Shown: one piece after another, positions 22,601 through 35,221 of the stretch
Layout: every line of letters begins with the position of its first letter
Position numbering within the stretch: position 1 is the stretch's first letter
Program-made: the position numbers and the translations under genes
Source of the DNA: Bemisia tabaci
Taxonomy: Eukaryota; Arthropoda; Insecta; Hemiptera; Aleyrodidae
NCBI RefSeq assembly: GCF_918797505.1
Contig: NC_092797.1
Location: 47,404,157-47,468,156 of the forward strand
Reading direction: 5' to 3'
DNA: 64,000 nucleotides
Notes under the pieces: generated by a model
Databases searched by the model: none
Told to the model about the DNA's origin: nothing
What the model saw: the letters and a program-made list of their open reading frames with translations, nothing else

Positions 22601-25600
22601 CTAAGTTACCTCGTTGGCAACTGTTGAATAATCTGCCAATCTCATGTCGGAATCAAATTTTCGATCGTGAGTCTACAACGCTATTCCCACATGTTTATTT
22701 AAATGTGACTTTTTTTCAGTTTCAGATAAACATATAAACTGGTGCAATGGCTTAGGAATACTTCTGATCATTGTAGGTTTACTTTATTGGATCTTATTCT
22801 ACTATAAGTTCATAGTTCCATTCATTTTCCCCGCTTTTGCACCGTATATTAATTCAATCGCAGAAACAAAAATTTACAAAGCCGTGAGCAGGTAAGTTCT
22901 ATTCTTCTTCTAAGACTTATCCTTTCCTTGTAGTTGAATTTCATTCACAGTTTAAGCACTAGAATGAGTGAACGAGAGTTGAATAATGTATTGTTCCAAA
23001 ACGTTTCGAACGGTTGATAGTTATGTCCAGGTTAAATAACAATTTCAGAGCAAACCGAATTTTTGATGTTTTGCAAGGATAATACTTTGAAAATAATGAA
23101 AGTTTTTTCTAAATTTGGACCTAGTTTGAAGAAAAAAAGTATCAAGTAAAAATGACTTTGGGAGAAATTTTGAAGTTAACTGGTCGAATATTTTCTCCTG
23201 TTATAAGTCTCCGAAGTCGATAAAATATATTTTGAACGTGAAAATACATTAGTGAATAAATTTTGTCGTTATAATTGAGTCTTATGGAGGATAACTTGTC
23301 CTACGGATGGTTGCAATATTTAAAAATCAAAATTTCTTCTGCATATCGATTGCTAAAGTGCAAAACCTCGTATCTTCATTGCAGCGTTCCAAAATCTGTG
23401 CTCCTATTTTATTTTTTCGCAGAAAAACAAGTCAACTATATTGCTTTAAAATACGGATTATTTTGAAAATAGAAAAGAAAAATCAAGGTAGCTTTCAAGG
23501 AACTAAGTCGACTAGTTCTCTAAAGAAAAAATAAAGTATGATAAGATATCGCCATCGTCAAATAGGAAGATACAAGGTTTCCCACTTTGGCAATCGATAT
23601 TTGTTTATTGAAGTTATTGAAGCTTTAATTAAATTAGATAGCCGAAACTCCACAGTTTTTTCTTTGAAATGTATAGTTGACATTTCAAACATGTTTTTTG
23701 ATAAAATATCAAAAGATTTCTGCACGATGAAATTGACAGACAGATAACTCAAAGAGAGATATTTACAAATTTACCATTTCAGATCTATTTATTTTCTTCA
23801 AGTGTCCCATATTCACTCCAAAATAAAACTTTCAGGTACCTTGGAGAGACCCTGCAACTCGCTTGTATCATTGGTTTCATTATTTTTGTGTACTATGACA
23901 CCGCAGGAGAGAGACGAAGACTGCTATCATTACTCGGAATAGCATTCTTCATTATCGGCGGTTTTTTGTTCTCTAAGCATCCTACAAAGGTAAACAGAAA
24001 TATCTAGCTCTTGATAGTTTTTGCCGAAATGCCGATCGTTATTGCCGTTAAATCATAAATAATAGTCGGTAGAATGAACTACTTGAGTTGTCGCTCGTTC
24101 TTTCGCTCTTGTTTAATGGCGCTCTTGCATGTAGTAAGGGATTTGTAACTTAAGTATACTTTTATCGACGTAAAATTAAGGGGCTTGGAGGACAATGCGC
24201 ATAAGTGCAGTTTTTGAAAAAAATGAGATATCAATGATTTCAAGTAAAACTTGTTTTAATGCATATTCTGTGAAAAATTCGCTCCCAAACAATTTTTAAG
24301 CATCAAAAAGTCAGTTTAAACTTTAACTCCTCCATAATGATCCATGTTACGTCGAAACTTCAAACACGTATTTCTCGAAATAGCAAAAACTGCACTGAAG
24401 CGCCTTGTCCTCCAAGCCCCCCAATTCCGTGAAAAATACAGTGGTGCTACTGGTTTCTCAGAAATCAACTCGTAAGCTCAAAAAAGCTCCCAAAGTTCAG
24501 GTCGTAATGGGGAGGGGGAGCGATATCCCACGCTACGTTGAAAGGCCACCTCTCCTCTATATCTATTCAACCTCTCCATGAACCGATGAGGATCAAATAC
24601 TCTAGCAGGGTTGCCATTTTGTTTGGGGACTCCAAAACTGGAACCACGATAACCTTGCTAATGTTTTTGCTGTCTATCTGTGCACGGAGATGGAGAATGT
24701 GACCAGTTACAGATAGGTGGATTCTCAACGCAGCGAGAGGTATCCCTATCCTCTCCATGACGACCTGAATTCTGAGAGCATTTTTGAACTTAGGAGTTGG
24801 TTTCAAAGCAACTCGGTGGCACCATCGTGTTTCTCGTAAACGATCACCCAAGAAAAAGCATTTCAATCACAAATCCCTCACACATGCAATAACTCCATTC
24901 GTGCCTCTCCATTGAATAAAACTAACAGTTAGCTTGTTAACTAACAATTCCCAATCACAAGACCAAAGAAAATGAATTTTTAAAAGTTGCACCTGTTCTC
25001 AGTGTCATGGTCGCAGTGGCGATTCTAGGAGGTTAGCAAAACTATGATTCCCACATTTAAATCGAAGAAGAATCTTTAATCTTAAGAATTGAGATTAAAA
25101 TTCCTCGCATTTGAGCAAAAATCATTCTACGTTTTATTTCTTGACGACTTTATTGCCCTCGCCCTCCTCTCATAAGTGATACATCAATAGCAATAATTAG
25201 TGCAAACTCATGATAAATCAGATAAAATATAATTCATCGGTAGACTGCTGAGTTGAAACGATCTCAAATTGATTCAGAGGCCTTAGGCGAGGAGCAAAAT
25301 TTTTCCTGGAGATGATTTATGTGGATTTAGATCGAAAATTAAATAGTACTTTTTTGTCACAAAGCCAGAAAAATCACTCCTCGCAGAACATTTTTCTGAA
25401 AAGTTACATCTCATAGCCATGTAACGTGACATAATGAAGATATTGCATGGGTGAGGAATTTGCGATTTGACTGTTGATTCTTATGCAAAAGTTCGCGAGA
25501 AACACGATGGTGCCACTGCTTTTCTCTGAAATCAACTCCCAAGCTCAAAAAAAGCTCTCAAATTGAGGCCAAAATGGAGGGGATATCCTAAACTACCCTG

Positions 25601-28600
25601 AGAGTCCACGTCTACATCAAGACGAACTCTTCATGCAAAGATAGGGAGCAAATACATTAGCAGGGCTGCCACTTTATTTGGAGACTCCAAAACTGAAAAC
25701 ACGGCAATCCTGCTAATGTATTTTCTCCCTATCATTGCATGGAGAGTTTGTCTTGATGTAGAGGTGGACTCTCAGAATAGTGTGGGATATCCCCTCCATT
25801 TTGGCCTCAACTTGAGAGCTTTTTTTGAGCTTGGGGAAATCGCAAATTCCTCACACATGCAACATCTCCATTCCGACACAGAGCTATTAGAGGATTTAAT
25901 TCTTTTTTCTTCGATACCGCTCAGGTGCAATGGCGTTCCGTCTTTTGGGGGATCGCCCTTCAAATTGCGATCGGAATCTTGTCGATAAGGTGGAGAGCCG
26001 GCCGGATTGTGTTCGAGTGTATCGGGAGCCACGTCCGAACGTTCCTCGAATTCGCCTACGAAGGCGCAGCATTCATCTACACTGACGATTTGGTCAAAAA
26101 TCCAAAGCACGCAGTCTTTGCATTCCAGGTAAATGAGCTGCACATTTTTTTGCCCATTGAACTTCATTTCAATTCCAATTTTTTCGAAAATCCCGCGCGG
26201 ATATTTCCTTTTCTGCACCTGGACTGGCTTAACACTCAGAATGTTTCCACTTGTTTGAGCCAGGAATTTGCATTTTGATCGACGCAAAAGTGTGTGAGAA
26301 ACACGGTGGTACCACTAAGTATAATTTTACGGAAGCTCATAAAAAGCTCTGAGATTTCATCGGTAACTACTTTCGTAGTATGAGGAACCAGGGCCGGATC
26401 AAGATGGTGGCCACATGGGCCGCGGCCTATGGCGGCAAAATGTAGGGGGCGGCAAATTTTGCAATCTTTTTGAATGTAAGTATCAAAAAAAGAGAGGAAA
26501 AAATCGGATTCAGAAAATAAATTACAAACGAGAAAAGGCGACAAAATCTCTCATTTCCTGAGCGTGAAGGTATAGTAATTTCTAATTTTGTCGTCTTTCG
26601 GTGATACAAGAGACAACACCTTTAGTTATTCGAGTTAAGAGAGAAACCAAACACGCAATTTGACCTGGAACGGAGCGGTGAGGCGGTCGGTATGAAACGC
26701 ATAGTGCCTACAAGACTGTATGAACACTTCACGCATTGCGTCAAACACACTGCGGTCAGCAGCAGTCGGCATGAAACGCATAGCGCCTACAAGACTGCAT
26801 GAATACTTCACGCATTGCGCCAACACAGTGTGGTCGGCGCGGCGGTGGAAGTTAAAATTATTAGCCACATTTATGTTTGTTCTTTCATAATTTTTTCGTT
26901 CGTTTTTTCAATATGGAAGGCCTTGTCCAAACAGGGATGGGTTTACGGAACTGAACTTTTGTTAGTGTTGACAGGGCTTTCACAAAAAATGTGCCCAAAA
27001 CGAGTAAACCCGTCTCCTACACCCCTCTCCCACTGGCTCGCTCACTTGATTGTTTTTCTAGATCGTATTCGACAGATCACACAGGTGAGATTATATTGAT
27101 ATCGATTGGTTCAATATGTAACCACAGTCTCAAAAGTCAGTTTAGAAATCTGAGGTAATGGGTCTCATGTGATCAAATTTTTATTCTCTTGAGTACCAAA
27201 TGGCAATGAAAAGTGAAATTGTTAGGAATTTTCTCATTTTCAGCTTTTCCAAATTAAATCCTAAAATTTTTGTTTGAGGTTATGTTCTATTGTTTTGAAC
27301 CAAACGATACATCGAACCACTGTCGAATACGATCCATTGATGTTTCAAAACGAATGAGAAGAGGGCGGAAAAATACAGGCGGCCCATGGGCGGCAAGTAG
27401 GTGAATCCGGCACTGTGAGAAACAATTGGAGATAACCAGGTGAAAATGCGATGTAAGGAATATCGATGGTGAAACGCCCAAACCGCGTACCTCGTTTGTG
27501 GTGTTCAAAAATCTCTTCTACCATTTTATTTATTTTTTTTGAGGAGAACAAATCAACGTGATTTTTTGTAGTTTTCACAGAATTTTCCTCGCACAGAGAA
27601 GAAAAATCATGGACATTTTGAAGAAGTAACGCTGAATAGTTTTTTATTAAAAAAATAAAGTATGACAAGAAGTCTGCTACGATATACTTGGTTTCGGAGT
27701 TTCACCATCGATATAGTACATCTACACTAGAAAAGTTGTGGCTTTATTAGAGTTGAAGTTCAGTGGCTGAACGACTATTTCAGTTTTAAATATTCGCACT
27801 ACGTAATCTGAAATACTTTGTTATTAGTTTTTAAAGAGGAAACTCTTTTTAATTAAATGGTGTTTATGAATCACATTTAACCAATAGACTTTCGATTATT
27901 GTCATTGAATTTCATAATCGTGAAATTTAATCAATTTTAAAACCTTTAATAAAAAGCGTCTGATACCTACGACTCTATCTTCTTGATCGAAATTACTACA
28001 ATGTAATTTTAAATAATTCATCATGCATTTATTTATTTAGTTATTTACGAGTTTAAAATTTCCCCATTTACAGGCGCTGAGTTGTATATATTTCCTTAGT
28101 TTCGTTGTCCAAATTCTCTTTTACTATGGGGTACTTCAAAGGATATTCTTAAAATTAGGCTGGGTGCTGCAATCAACTCTAGGTACAACCGTCATTGAAT
28201 CAGTAAATGGCTGCGCCAGCGTCTTCCTAGGAATGGTAATTTATTTTGAATTTCATACCATTCAATCATTAAGAGATCTTTTAAACAATCAAGGGATACT
28301 TCTGTTAAATGTGTAATTCCTCTTCCAATTTTCCGTTAGCTGGTTTTCGAAGCATTACTTGCCATGTTTGATATGCAAAACTGAGTCATTCAAGCTTGGA
28401 CAAATAATTTTAAAATATTGCCCAGACAAGAGGATCAATGAACTGCTCTGAAGACAATTCGTGTTAACAAGCAGAAGTATGCCCTTAAGTTAGTTGGCTG
28501 CATAAGTATTGATTACAATTAATTTTAATCCACGTGCATTGACATCCGCCCAAAATTAAATTTAAATTTTTATCAAAAATCTCGTGAGGCACTGAGTATT

Positions 28601-31600
28601 ACATTATGCCACCTATCATCCACTTTTAGATGTGCCAAACAAAGTCCTGCCTGTTGAGCGCTAAAAATGTAAATCCACCCCTACTTGTGCTTATTAAATT
28701 GTAACGTTATTACCGGTTTTCAAGATTCGTTTTTTTACAAACTTTTTCAGACAGAGGCTCCCATTTTAGTTCAGCCGTATTTGAAGGATCTCACCGTCTC
28801 AGAACTTTATGCTGTCATGCATAGCGGATTTTCAACGGTTGCTGGTAATACTATACATACATATTAATGTACAGAAGATATCTACATATATATGCAGATT
28901 TTTTTTTTATTTATCACCGTCCAATTTTTACCTATTCATATTTTGGATTAGTTAGCACAGCGAAATATTTTGGGATACAAAGTTGACATTTTTTACTCGA
29001 AAAATATAAGAGCATGTTTTTATTGCTCTCCAACAAGTGACCTTTCCTTCTCAAATAATTTAAAGTGTCGTGAGCGAAGAGAGGTCAGAAAGGGCCGCAA
29101 AATGTGTGTGAATGATGAAGCGAACGTAGGTAAGCGCTCTTGGATATAAATAACGAATGTGAGGTCAGTAGCACTTGACTTTGAAACAGATCTAAAACAC
29201 TGACTTCAGTACTCTCAGGCACTGAGGTCGGCAAAGGCAAACATTTGAAATTTTTACCAGTATTGCCCTTAGTTGAAAAAAATATCGATGATCTGATATG
29301 ACTCATTCATCTTTTTTGAGGGGCACGAAAAATTCACCTTTACTTACACAAGTGACCAATCGTCAAACATTCATTTCGACTCCACTTGACCTTACCTTTT
29401 TCGAAGAATAAATAATTTTATTAAACCTTATCAGATAGCCTGATTTTTAAAAATAAACCGCACCAGTCAATGGACGAATCATGTAGCAAAAAAATAATCC
29501 TTTTCTCGAGATTTAGCTTGCATCATTAGATTTTATGAAACAAAAAATGTAAATCCATCACTGGTGTAGTAAGCTTTTTGGCGCCCTTACCTCTAGGTAG
29601 AGAAAGAGTATACAAAATTTATAAGTTAAATTTTAAGAAAAAAAATATTATGTAAGTAAAATTTGATTCGCGTTGATAATTTGGTTATCCATGTTTATTT
29701 TGTTACATTACAGGTACTGTTTTCGCAGCATACATATCATTTGGAATTCAGCCAGCTCATATAATAACTGCATCTATTATGGCAGCCCCAGCAGCCCTGA
29801 GTTATGCCAAATTGCTATACCCTGAAACTGAAAGCTCAAAAACGAAAGTTGATAATATGCGCGACTTGAAGAGGTAAGGATAGATTTGAGCTTCCACATC
29901 TACGACATAAATCTCTAATTCCACAACTTAAAATGGCCATACAAGTTAAAAAATGTTGACGAAAAGCTCTCATCAATGTCCAAAAAAGCCATCAATTTCA
30001 TTTTCATGTCAGATGGGGGCGTGAAACTGCATCAAAATCCGGACATTTTTAATCCTAAACCTAAAATACTAGAATGTTTAATAGCTTTTCCGCGAAAGTA
30101 AATTTTATTCATTTGCAAACCTCGAAGCATGAAAATTCCGGTTCAGTTCCGCATTAATTGTTTTTGTTTTTTGGCCTGAAGTTTTTGTTCGTTTTTTTCC
30201 CATAAAAACGGGATAGTCTCATATAACACATTTTGTTTTGAGACTGACTCACACGAGTTAGAAAGTTGGCCTTTGAAGCTAGGGATGGAAATTTGCAACC
30301 CTGCGTATACCGAAGACGTGTTATTCAGTGTCACAATCGATGACTTGAAATTGCTTCATATTCTACACATGTGATTGGTATGAAAATTTTATTTTCAGCG
30401 AGGAAAGAAGTGTGATTGACGCGGCTTGCAAAGGTGCGATAGCTGGATCGGAAATGGTCTTTGGTATTATTGCCAGTATAATTGCAGTTGTATCATTTAT
30501 AGCATTCATCGATCATATCATCATTTGGCTGGGTCTTCTGGTTGGCTTCGAGGGCATTAGCCTGCAGGTAGGACACAAACATTTATAAATGTATACATAG
30601 TTAGCGAGTACATGATAATGTTAGCCAAGAAGATTGACGTCGGGATCAAGGATGGAATATCAATACGTATAGTTATACACGGAAGATTTTGGCATGCACC
30701 TTCATAGAAGGAACTCCTTGAATGATTTGCTTCAGGAAATGTATCGATCGTAAAAAAATAAAAAAGATGAGACACCTGTCTGCATTGGTGCTGCTGCTTT
30801 CTTTCCAGCACAAAATTGACTTACTCATCCCACGAGGAGGTACCCTTAAAGCTCAAGAAAAATCGAAAGAAGGACCCTCAAAGATTTTGAAAAATCCAGA
30901 GTCTCTTACACTCCATTTTCATATATTCAATATAACCACTGTATTCAGTATACTGCCGCAAAAAACACTTCACCACAAAAAAATTATGAATAGGAATGTA
31001 GCATGGGAAAGCTATTTATTAAGAACACAACTCATCGTTATGAACATGAAATTTAAATAAAAGATGTATCCGGAGTGGGGAGGGGGACGAAAAATGTACT
31101 TTACTTAAGTTAGTCATTTCATTATGAATGATTCCCCCTACATTGTATTTTAACAGTAAGGGATATCATAGTTGAAGTACAAACAAAATCGAGCTGTAAC
31201 TCCCTCAAAAGTTACTCTGGACATGACAAACTCACAAATTTGTTCAATCGAAGCTTACAGAACGAGTTGAATGTGTGTTTTTCAAATATAAGCGCTTCGT
31301 GGTATCTTTATGGCCTATGCGGCGAGACTGAAGGCGAACTTCAAACGACGATACCAATCAATGGGTTCACACATAGTTTGGCTCTATCAAAGCGTTGGAG
31401 CGCTATGATTGTGTGTTTTTCGAATACAACTATTCGAGCTCCACGGTGTTTTTGCTGCCTATGCGGAAAAATTGAAGGCGAAAATCGAGTGTGTGGCTAT
31501 TGAAGTTAATGGAGAGAGATAAATGTGTATTGTTCGAGTAGATAACTGTTCGCGCTCTCCTGCGCAGGCTTGTTGCCTATGCAACAAAATTGAGGCGAAC

Positions 31601-34150
31601 TTCAAATGGGCGCTATCTACCAATAGATTTAGGTATCATCAATAGGTTAGGTAGATTGTGGGATCATGGAGCTTGTGTAATAGAAATTGTCCATCCCGGA
31701 GCTTTCAACAAAGATAGATGATTGAGGTATCGCATTTTGCGTGTTAATTAAATTAAAAGAGAAAGTCTTGCCTTTACATGCTATGTTGTTTATTACAAGT
31801 TGTTGCAGTGGATAACAACGTGTGCGGTAAACATCATAGCGTGTAAAGGCAAGCCTTTCTTTTTTAATTTAATTAAAGATAGATGGTTGTTCGATGACTT
31901 ACAAAGTGCATTTTGTAGATAGGTTTTTTAATCATTGATAATCCAAGTTTAATTCTTTGTTTATTTTATTGCAGTATATATTATCGGTGGTCTTTGTCCC
32001 TTTGACGTTGATGATGGGAGTTCAGCCGTCAGAGTGTCACAGGGTAGCCGAACTCATTGGCATAAAAACAACTGTGAACGAATTTTTAGCATATAAACAA
32101 TTAGGAGAGTACAAGAACAAGCATTTACTTTCGGTAAGTACTCATCACTGATCAAAACGTTGAGGGTCGAATTTCTACGATGATTAATCGGCATAGAAAT
32201 ACGAGGAAATCATAACTTGCTCCGACGTAAAGGATAAAAATGGCGCCACACATACAATGCATTTCATATACATTTTCAGAGTGAGTGATTACACAAAGAA
32301 TATTCTCGATCATTATTAGAAGAAGGAATTGGACGTATTTATGTTAGAAGGAGGTATGTATGGATGAACTAAATAGAAAATAAAACAAGAAGAAAAAATC
32401 CAACATGAGTATGTTGGAAAAGCGTGCCGAATAACTGAAATGTTGGACAAATACCTCTTATTTTCACGTCTTTGCTTTTTGCATCAATTGGTACTTTTTG
32501 CTAAATTTGGGAGAAAATATTGATTCATGAACGTTGAATGTAAATTAATTTTAAAGATTCCGTCCAATTATCTTGATTTTAAGCTGATATGCGGCATTTG
32601 CGCACGGCCGTGATTTGGGCGAACTGCCGTGCATCGAAATCGCGTTCAGTTAATCTCTTTGGATTTCGAACTGTAACTTCTCTCCTATTCGGCCGATTTG
32701 TACAAATGAGGTCTCTTTTTATTTGTACTTCAACGGAAAGTAAAGAAAAACTCGCTAAATAGACGGAAAACAATTTTTGAGAAAATTTGGTGGATCCTGG
32801 CATCACGGTGAATGGTTAATCGGTTAATCGCCTCGCCGTCTTTTATTGCCTTGCTCGAAACCGGACACCCAAAGCTATATCGCGAGATAACTGTAGTGGT
32901 TTAAGTGGATTTCGGCAGGGGCCATGGTTAGTACATAGTATAATGAGTCACGAGGCTCATCACAGATTGCACTTACAGTGCAAGACGCTCATTGGCTATA
33001 GAGTTTTGGCGGGAAAGACGGTTCTAGAGTTGAGTCCTCCGAGCGTAAGAAAGCTCCTATGAGGTTTCTGTCAAATTGAATAATACGGTTTTGACAGAAA
33101 AATGTTCTTAATGGTTTTCAATTAGCAGTTCATTAGATTTTTTGGTAAAAGACCATCAGGGCTTGACAGTGTAATGGTTCAAAGACAAAGAAACGGGTGC
33201 GAGGAAAAAAGTATTTGGACGACCCGTTGAATAGCATTGGTTGATCTGTGTGCTGTACTATGGTACATCCGAGTGATTTCAAAAAGCGAGCCCTACTGAC
33301 ACGCTTAATACGAAGCGCGCTAATCCTCTGTTTCTGTGAAAAGTAAAATGTGATTTCCCGCAGATGCTTAATTGGGAACTCAACAAGTATTTTGTGACTA
33401 CGGTTGAAACTACCGTAAGATTATATTTGTATCTGTATTCTTTTAGGAATATCACACTAACGAATCAATGTTAATATTTTTACCCTTTCCCTTTTCTAAA
33501 TGCCAATATATAATATTGCATTTTTGTATTTGTATTTTTCAACTAACAGCCGAGGTCAGAGGCCATAGCAACATTCGCTCTTTGCAGTTTTGCCAATCCG
33601 AGTTCGGTCGGGTCAATGATAGCGACTCTTTCTGTGTTATGCCCGAGTCAGAGGGAAAATGTCACCAATCTATCAATCAGAGCCTTTATTGGAGGCAGTA
33701 TAACTTGCTTCATTACTGCTTGTATCGCAGGTAAGACTAAAAATATGTCAAATCTCTTTTTCATTTAAACTTCTTATCGTAAAATCTCAGATCTTCGTTT
33801 CCCAATCAAAAATACGTAGCTGTATTGCAATATATTCTCCGGAAAATTCTCTTTTCGCTAGGAATTTTTTGGGCGTTTCCGGCTGAAAATTTTGCTGATT
33901 TCTTTTCTGAGTGTACGCAAAAGTCAGCAAAATGTTGACCAAAAATCGCAGTCATATTCTTGCTAAGCATTCAATTATTAGAGTAAATTTTGCAATCTCA
34001 GAATGGTGTCACGCCCCATCGTCTCGAAAAAGACAAATTATGACTTCTGACGAAACAAATTTTTTGTTTTTCGTTTGAGATTATAAGCAATTTTCTCGTC
34101 TGTTTGCAGGCCTTTTGTATCCAGAAGAAGGGTTTGGTACGGATTTCTAG
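19575..34150 (+). CDS. CNT: Concentrative nucleoside transporter CNT1 (SLC28 family), complete
   Basis: Coding exons: 19611-19658, 20324-20482, 21813-21969, 22726-22891, 23836-23989, 25925-26128, 28074-28235, 28751-28844, 29714-29873, 30399-30567, 31975-32133, 33550-33730, 34110-34150. Together they give 617 residues, the normal SLC28 length. The ATG at 19611 follows a 5' UTR acceptor at 19574. Residues 1-70 are a polar cytoplasmic N-terminus, then come helices. Family signatures are present: VQWRSVFWGIALQIAIG (exon 6), TEAPILVQPYLKDLT (exon 8), AAYISFG and ASIMAAPAAL (exon 9), GIKTTVNEFLAYKQL (exon 11, the CNT signature) and RSEAIATFALCSFAN (exon 12). The product imports nucleosides across the plasma membrane with sodium or protons. 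The usual Gln before TEAP is Met here. The large introns hold MITEs but leave splice phases intact. A second, partial gene of the family starts at 58027. Confidence 0.95.
19699..19940. mobile_element. MITE family D, copy 1 (ends GGGGCTTGGAGGACAAGGCG)
   Basis: About 240 bp in CNT1 intron 1, with inverted ends CTTGGAGGACGAGGCGCATA and the complement TATGCGTCTTGTCCTCAGAG. Other copies are at 24181-24420 and 63502-63738. It is AT-rich inside and has no coding capacity. Confidence 0.7.
20780..21040. mobile_element. MITE family C, copy 2
   Basis: TATCGACGGTC ... GACCGTCGATA-type ends close a 261-bp element in CNT1 intron 2, with internal CACGTATCTCGGTTTGCGAT and its inverse. Confidence 0.7.
21160..21300. 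mobile_element. MITE family E, copy 3
   Basis: TTGGACTGCATTTTGCGATT on the left and ATATTGCAAAACGCAGTC on the right are complementary. It lies in CNT1 intron 2. Confidence 0.6.
23343..23600. mobile_element. MITE family C, copy 3
   Basis: ATATCGATTGCTAAAGTGCA and its complement TTTGGCAATCGATAT end a 258-bp element in CNT1 intron 4. Confidence 0.7.
24181..24420. mobile_element. MITE family D, copy 2
   Basis: GGGGCTTGGAGGACAATGCG and the terminal complement CCTTGTCCTCCAAGCCCC give clean ends of a 240-bp element in CNT1 intron 5. This is the best-preserved copy of the family here. Confidence 0.8.
24428..24846. mobile_element. Foldback family B, diverged copy
   Basis: The left arm (TACTGGTTTCTCAGAAATCA, AGCTCAAAAAAGCTC) and the inverted right arm (TTGAACTTAGGAGTTGGTTTC, ACCATCGTGTTTCTCG) match the better foldbacks at 25437-25873 and 49025-49532. 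It sits in CNT1 intron 5. Confidence 0.6.
25437..25873. mobile_element. Foldback family B ending about 50 bases before CNT1 exon 6
   Basis: Left arm GTGAGGAATTTGCGATTTG...CTCCATGCAAAGATAGGGAG-like and its inverse on the right fold over about 180 bases. The spacer carries CAGGGCTGCCAC. The right arm lacks the segment between GAGCTTGGG and AAATCGCAAATTCC, so the hairpin is asymmetric. It ends 51 bases before the exon at 25925. Confidence 0.7.
26381..27423. mobile_element. hAT-type element, copy A2, with a nested insertion
   Basis: The element spans 26389-27415. Its ends are CAGGGCCGGATCAAG and ...GAATCCGGCACTG. Flanking octamers TGAGGAAC and TGAGAAAC match at seven of eight bases. It lies in CNT1 intron 6. 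Two direct units of the GACTGCATGAATACTTCACGC segment occur near 26700-26830. Compared with copies A1 and A3, a foreign 274-bp piece interrupts it at 27061-27334. Confidence 0.83.
27061..27334. mobile_element. MITE nested in hAT copy A2
   Basis: Perfect 15-bp inverted ends, GATCGTATTCGACAG and CTGTCGAATACGATC, continue imperfectly for about 50 bases. The flanking hAT sequence is continuous in copy A1 (GGTTTTTATTGATG), which proves this is a later insertion. Confidence 0.75.
27461..27713. mobile_element. MITE family C, copy 4
   Basis: TATCGATGGTGAAACGCCCA and the complementary TTTCACCATCGATA end this copy in CNT1 intron 6, directly downstream of hAT copy A2. Confidence 0.7.
28074..28844 (+). 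other. CNT1 exons 7-8: nucleobase-binding hairpin with Gln-to-Met change
   Basis: Exon 7 ends ...SVFLGM and exon 8 begins TEAPILVQPYLKDL. In well-studied CNTs the junction reads G-Q-(T/S)-E-(A/S)-P, where the Gln, Thr/Ser and Glu contact the nucleoside. Both splice sites are unambiguous (ATG|GTAATT and TTTTTCAG|ACA), so Met at this position is read directly. The rest of the loop is conserved. Confidence 0.8.
31240..31620. repeat. Degenerate tandem repeat in CNT1 intron 10, three units of about 130 bp
   Basis: Each unit carries GTGTGTTTTTC(A/G)AATA, then GTnTTTnTGCCTATGCGG and GAAGGCGAACTTCAAA. The units are too diverged for a simple satellite and may come from one transposon end. An inverted pair (GAAAGTCTTGCCTTTACATG and complement) follows at about 31745-31880. 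Confidence 0.55.
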
Positions 34151-34289
34151 TGTGATAATGAAACGATAACAAATTTGTACAGGAAGTTTTATTTTTATTT
34201 TTACGTCAAAAATGATCTAACTAAAAAGACTGTTTAAAAGATTTTAAAATGCTCTTTTACAATGTTCCAAATATTATGTATACTTTTTT

Positions 34290-34295
34290 AATAAA
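34290..34295 (+). terminator. Poly(A) signal of CNT1
   Basis: AATAAA lies 140 bases after the CNT1 stop. The same 3' UTR, including this hexamer, is preserved behind the orphan exon at 43607-43647. Confidence 0.75.
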
Positions 34296-34376
34296 ACATT
34301 TCTATACAAGAAAGCTCTTTTCCATTCCGTCCACCTGATTACCATCTCACGACGCGCTGAACGGAAGCAAAAATGC

Positions 34377-35221
34377 CTAGTAAGCATGGCCGGATTAAGG
34401 GGGTGGCCACACGGGCCGCGGCCCATGGCGGCAAAAATGTAATGTAAATGTAGGGGGCGGCAAATGTTTCAATCTTTTTGAAAGTAAGTATCAAAAAAAA
34501 GAAGAAAAAATCGGATTCAGAAAATAAATTACAAACAAGAAAATGCGACAATATCTCTCATTTCCTGAGAGTAAAAGTATACTAAACATCTAATGTTGTC
34601 GTCTTTCGGTGATACAAAAGACAACACCTTTAATTAGTCGAGTCAAAAGAGAAACCAAACACGCAATTTGACCTTGAGCGAATCGGCGCAGAGAGCAATG
34701 ATGACGAGGACTGAGATGAAAAGGAGAAGCCTTCGGCGCGGCGGTCGGCATGAAACGCATAGCGCCCACAAGACTGTATGAATACTTCACGCATTGCGTC
34801 AAACACACTGCGGTCAGCAGCAGTCGGCGTGAAACGCATAGCGCCTACAAGACTGCATGAATACTTCACGCATTGCACCAAACACAGGGCGGTCGGCGTG
34901 GCGCAGCGGCAGGAGTTAAAATTGTTAAACCACATTTATGTTTGTTCTTTTTTTTTTAATTTTTTCGTTCGTTTGTTATGAATGGAAGGCCTTGTCCAAA
35001 CAGGGGTGGGTTTACGGAACTTAACTTTTTACTTTCGCGTAAAGTTCCGTGAACTTTTGTTTGTGTTGACAGGGCTTTCACAAAAAATGTGCCCAACACG
35101 AAAGAAACACGTCTCATACACCCCTCCCCTATCGGCACGTTCACTTAACGAATTAGAAGGGGGCGGAAAATTACAGGCGGCCCATGGGCGGCAAGTAGGT
35201 AAATCAGGCCCTGCTAGTAAG
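34377..35221. mobile_element. hAT-type element, copy A3, younger than the block duplication
   Basis: The element spans 34385-35213, beginning CATGGCCGGATTAAGG and ending AATCAGGCCCTG, with the perfect octamer CTAGTAAG on both sides. The paralogous stretch at 43860-43890 (GGCAAATAAGGACCCCCTCT) has no element, so it inserted after the SLC28/formyltransferase block duplicated. It contains two direct GACTGnATGAATACTTCACG units. Confidence 0.9.

Noticed and set aside
25772..26287. 171-codon open frame on the minus strand
   Set aside because: It lies opposite CNT1 exon 6 and the adjacent foldback arm. The plus strand encodes a clear SLC28 motif.
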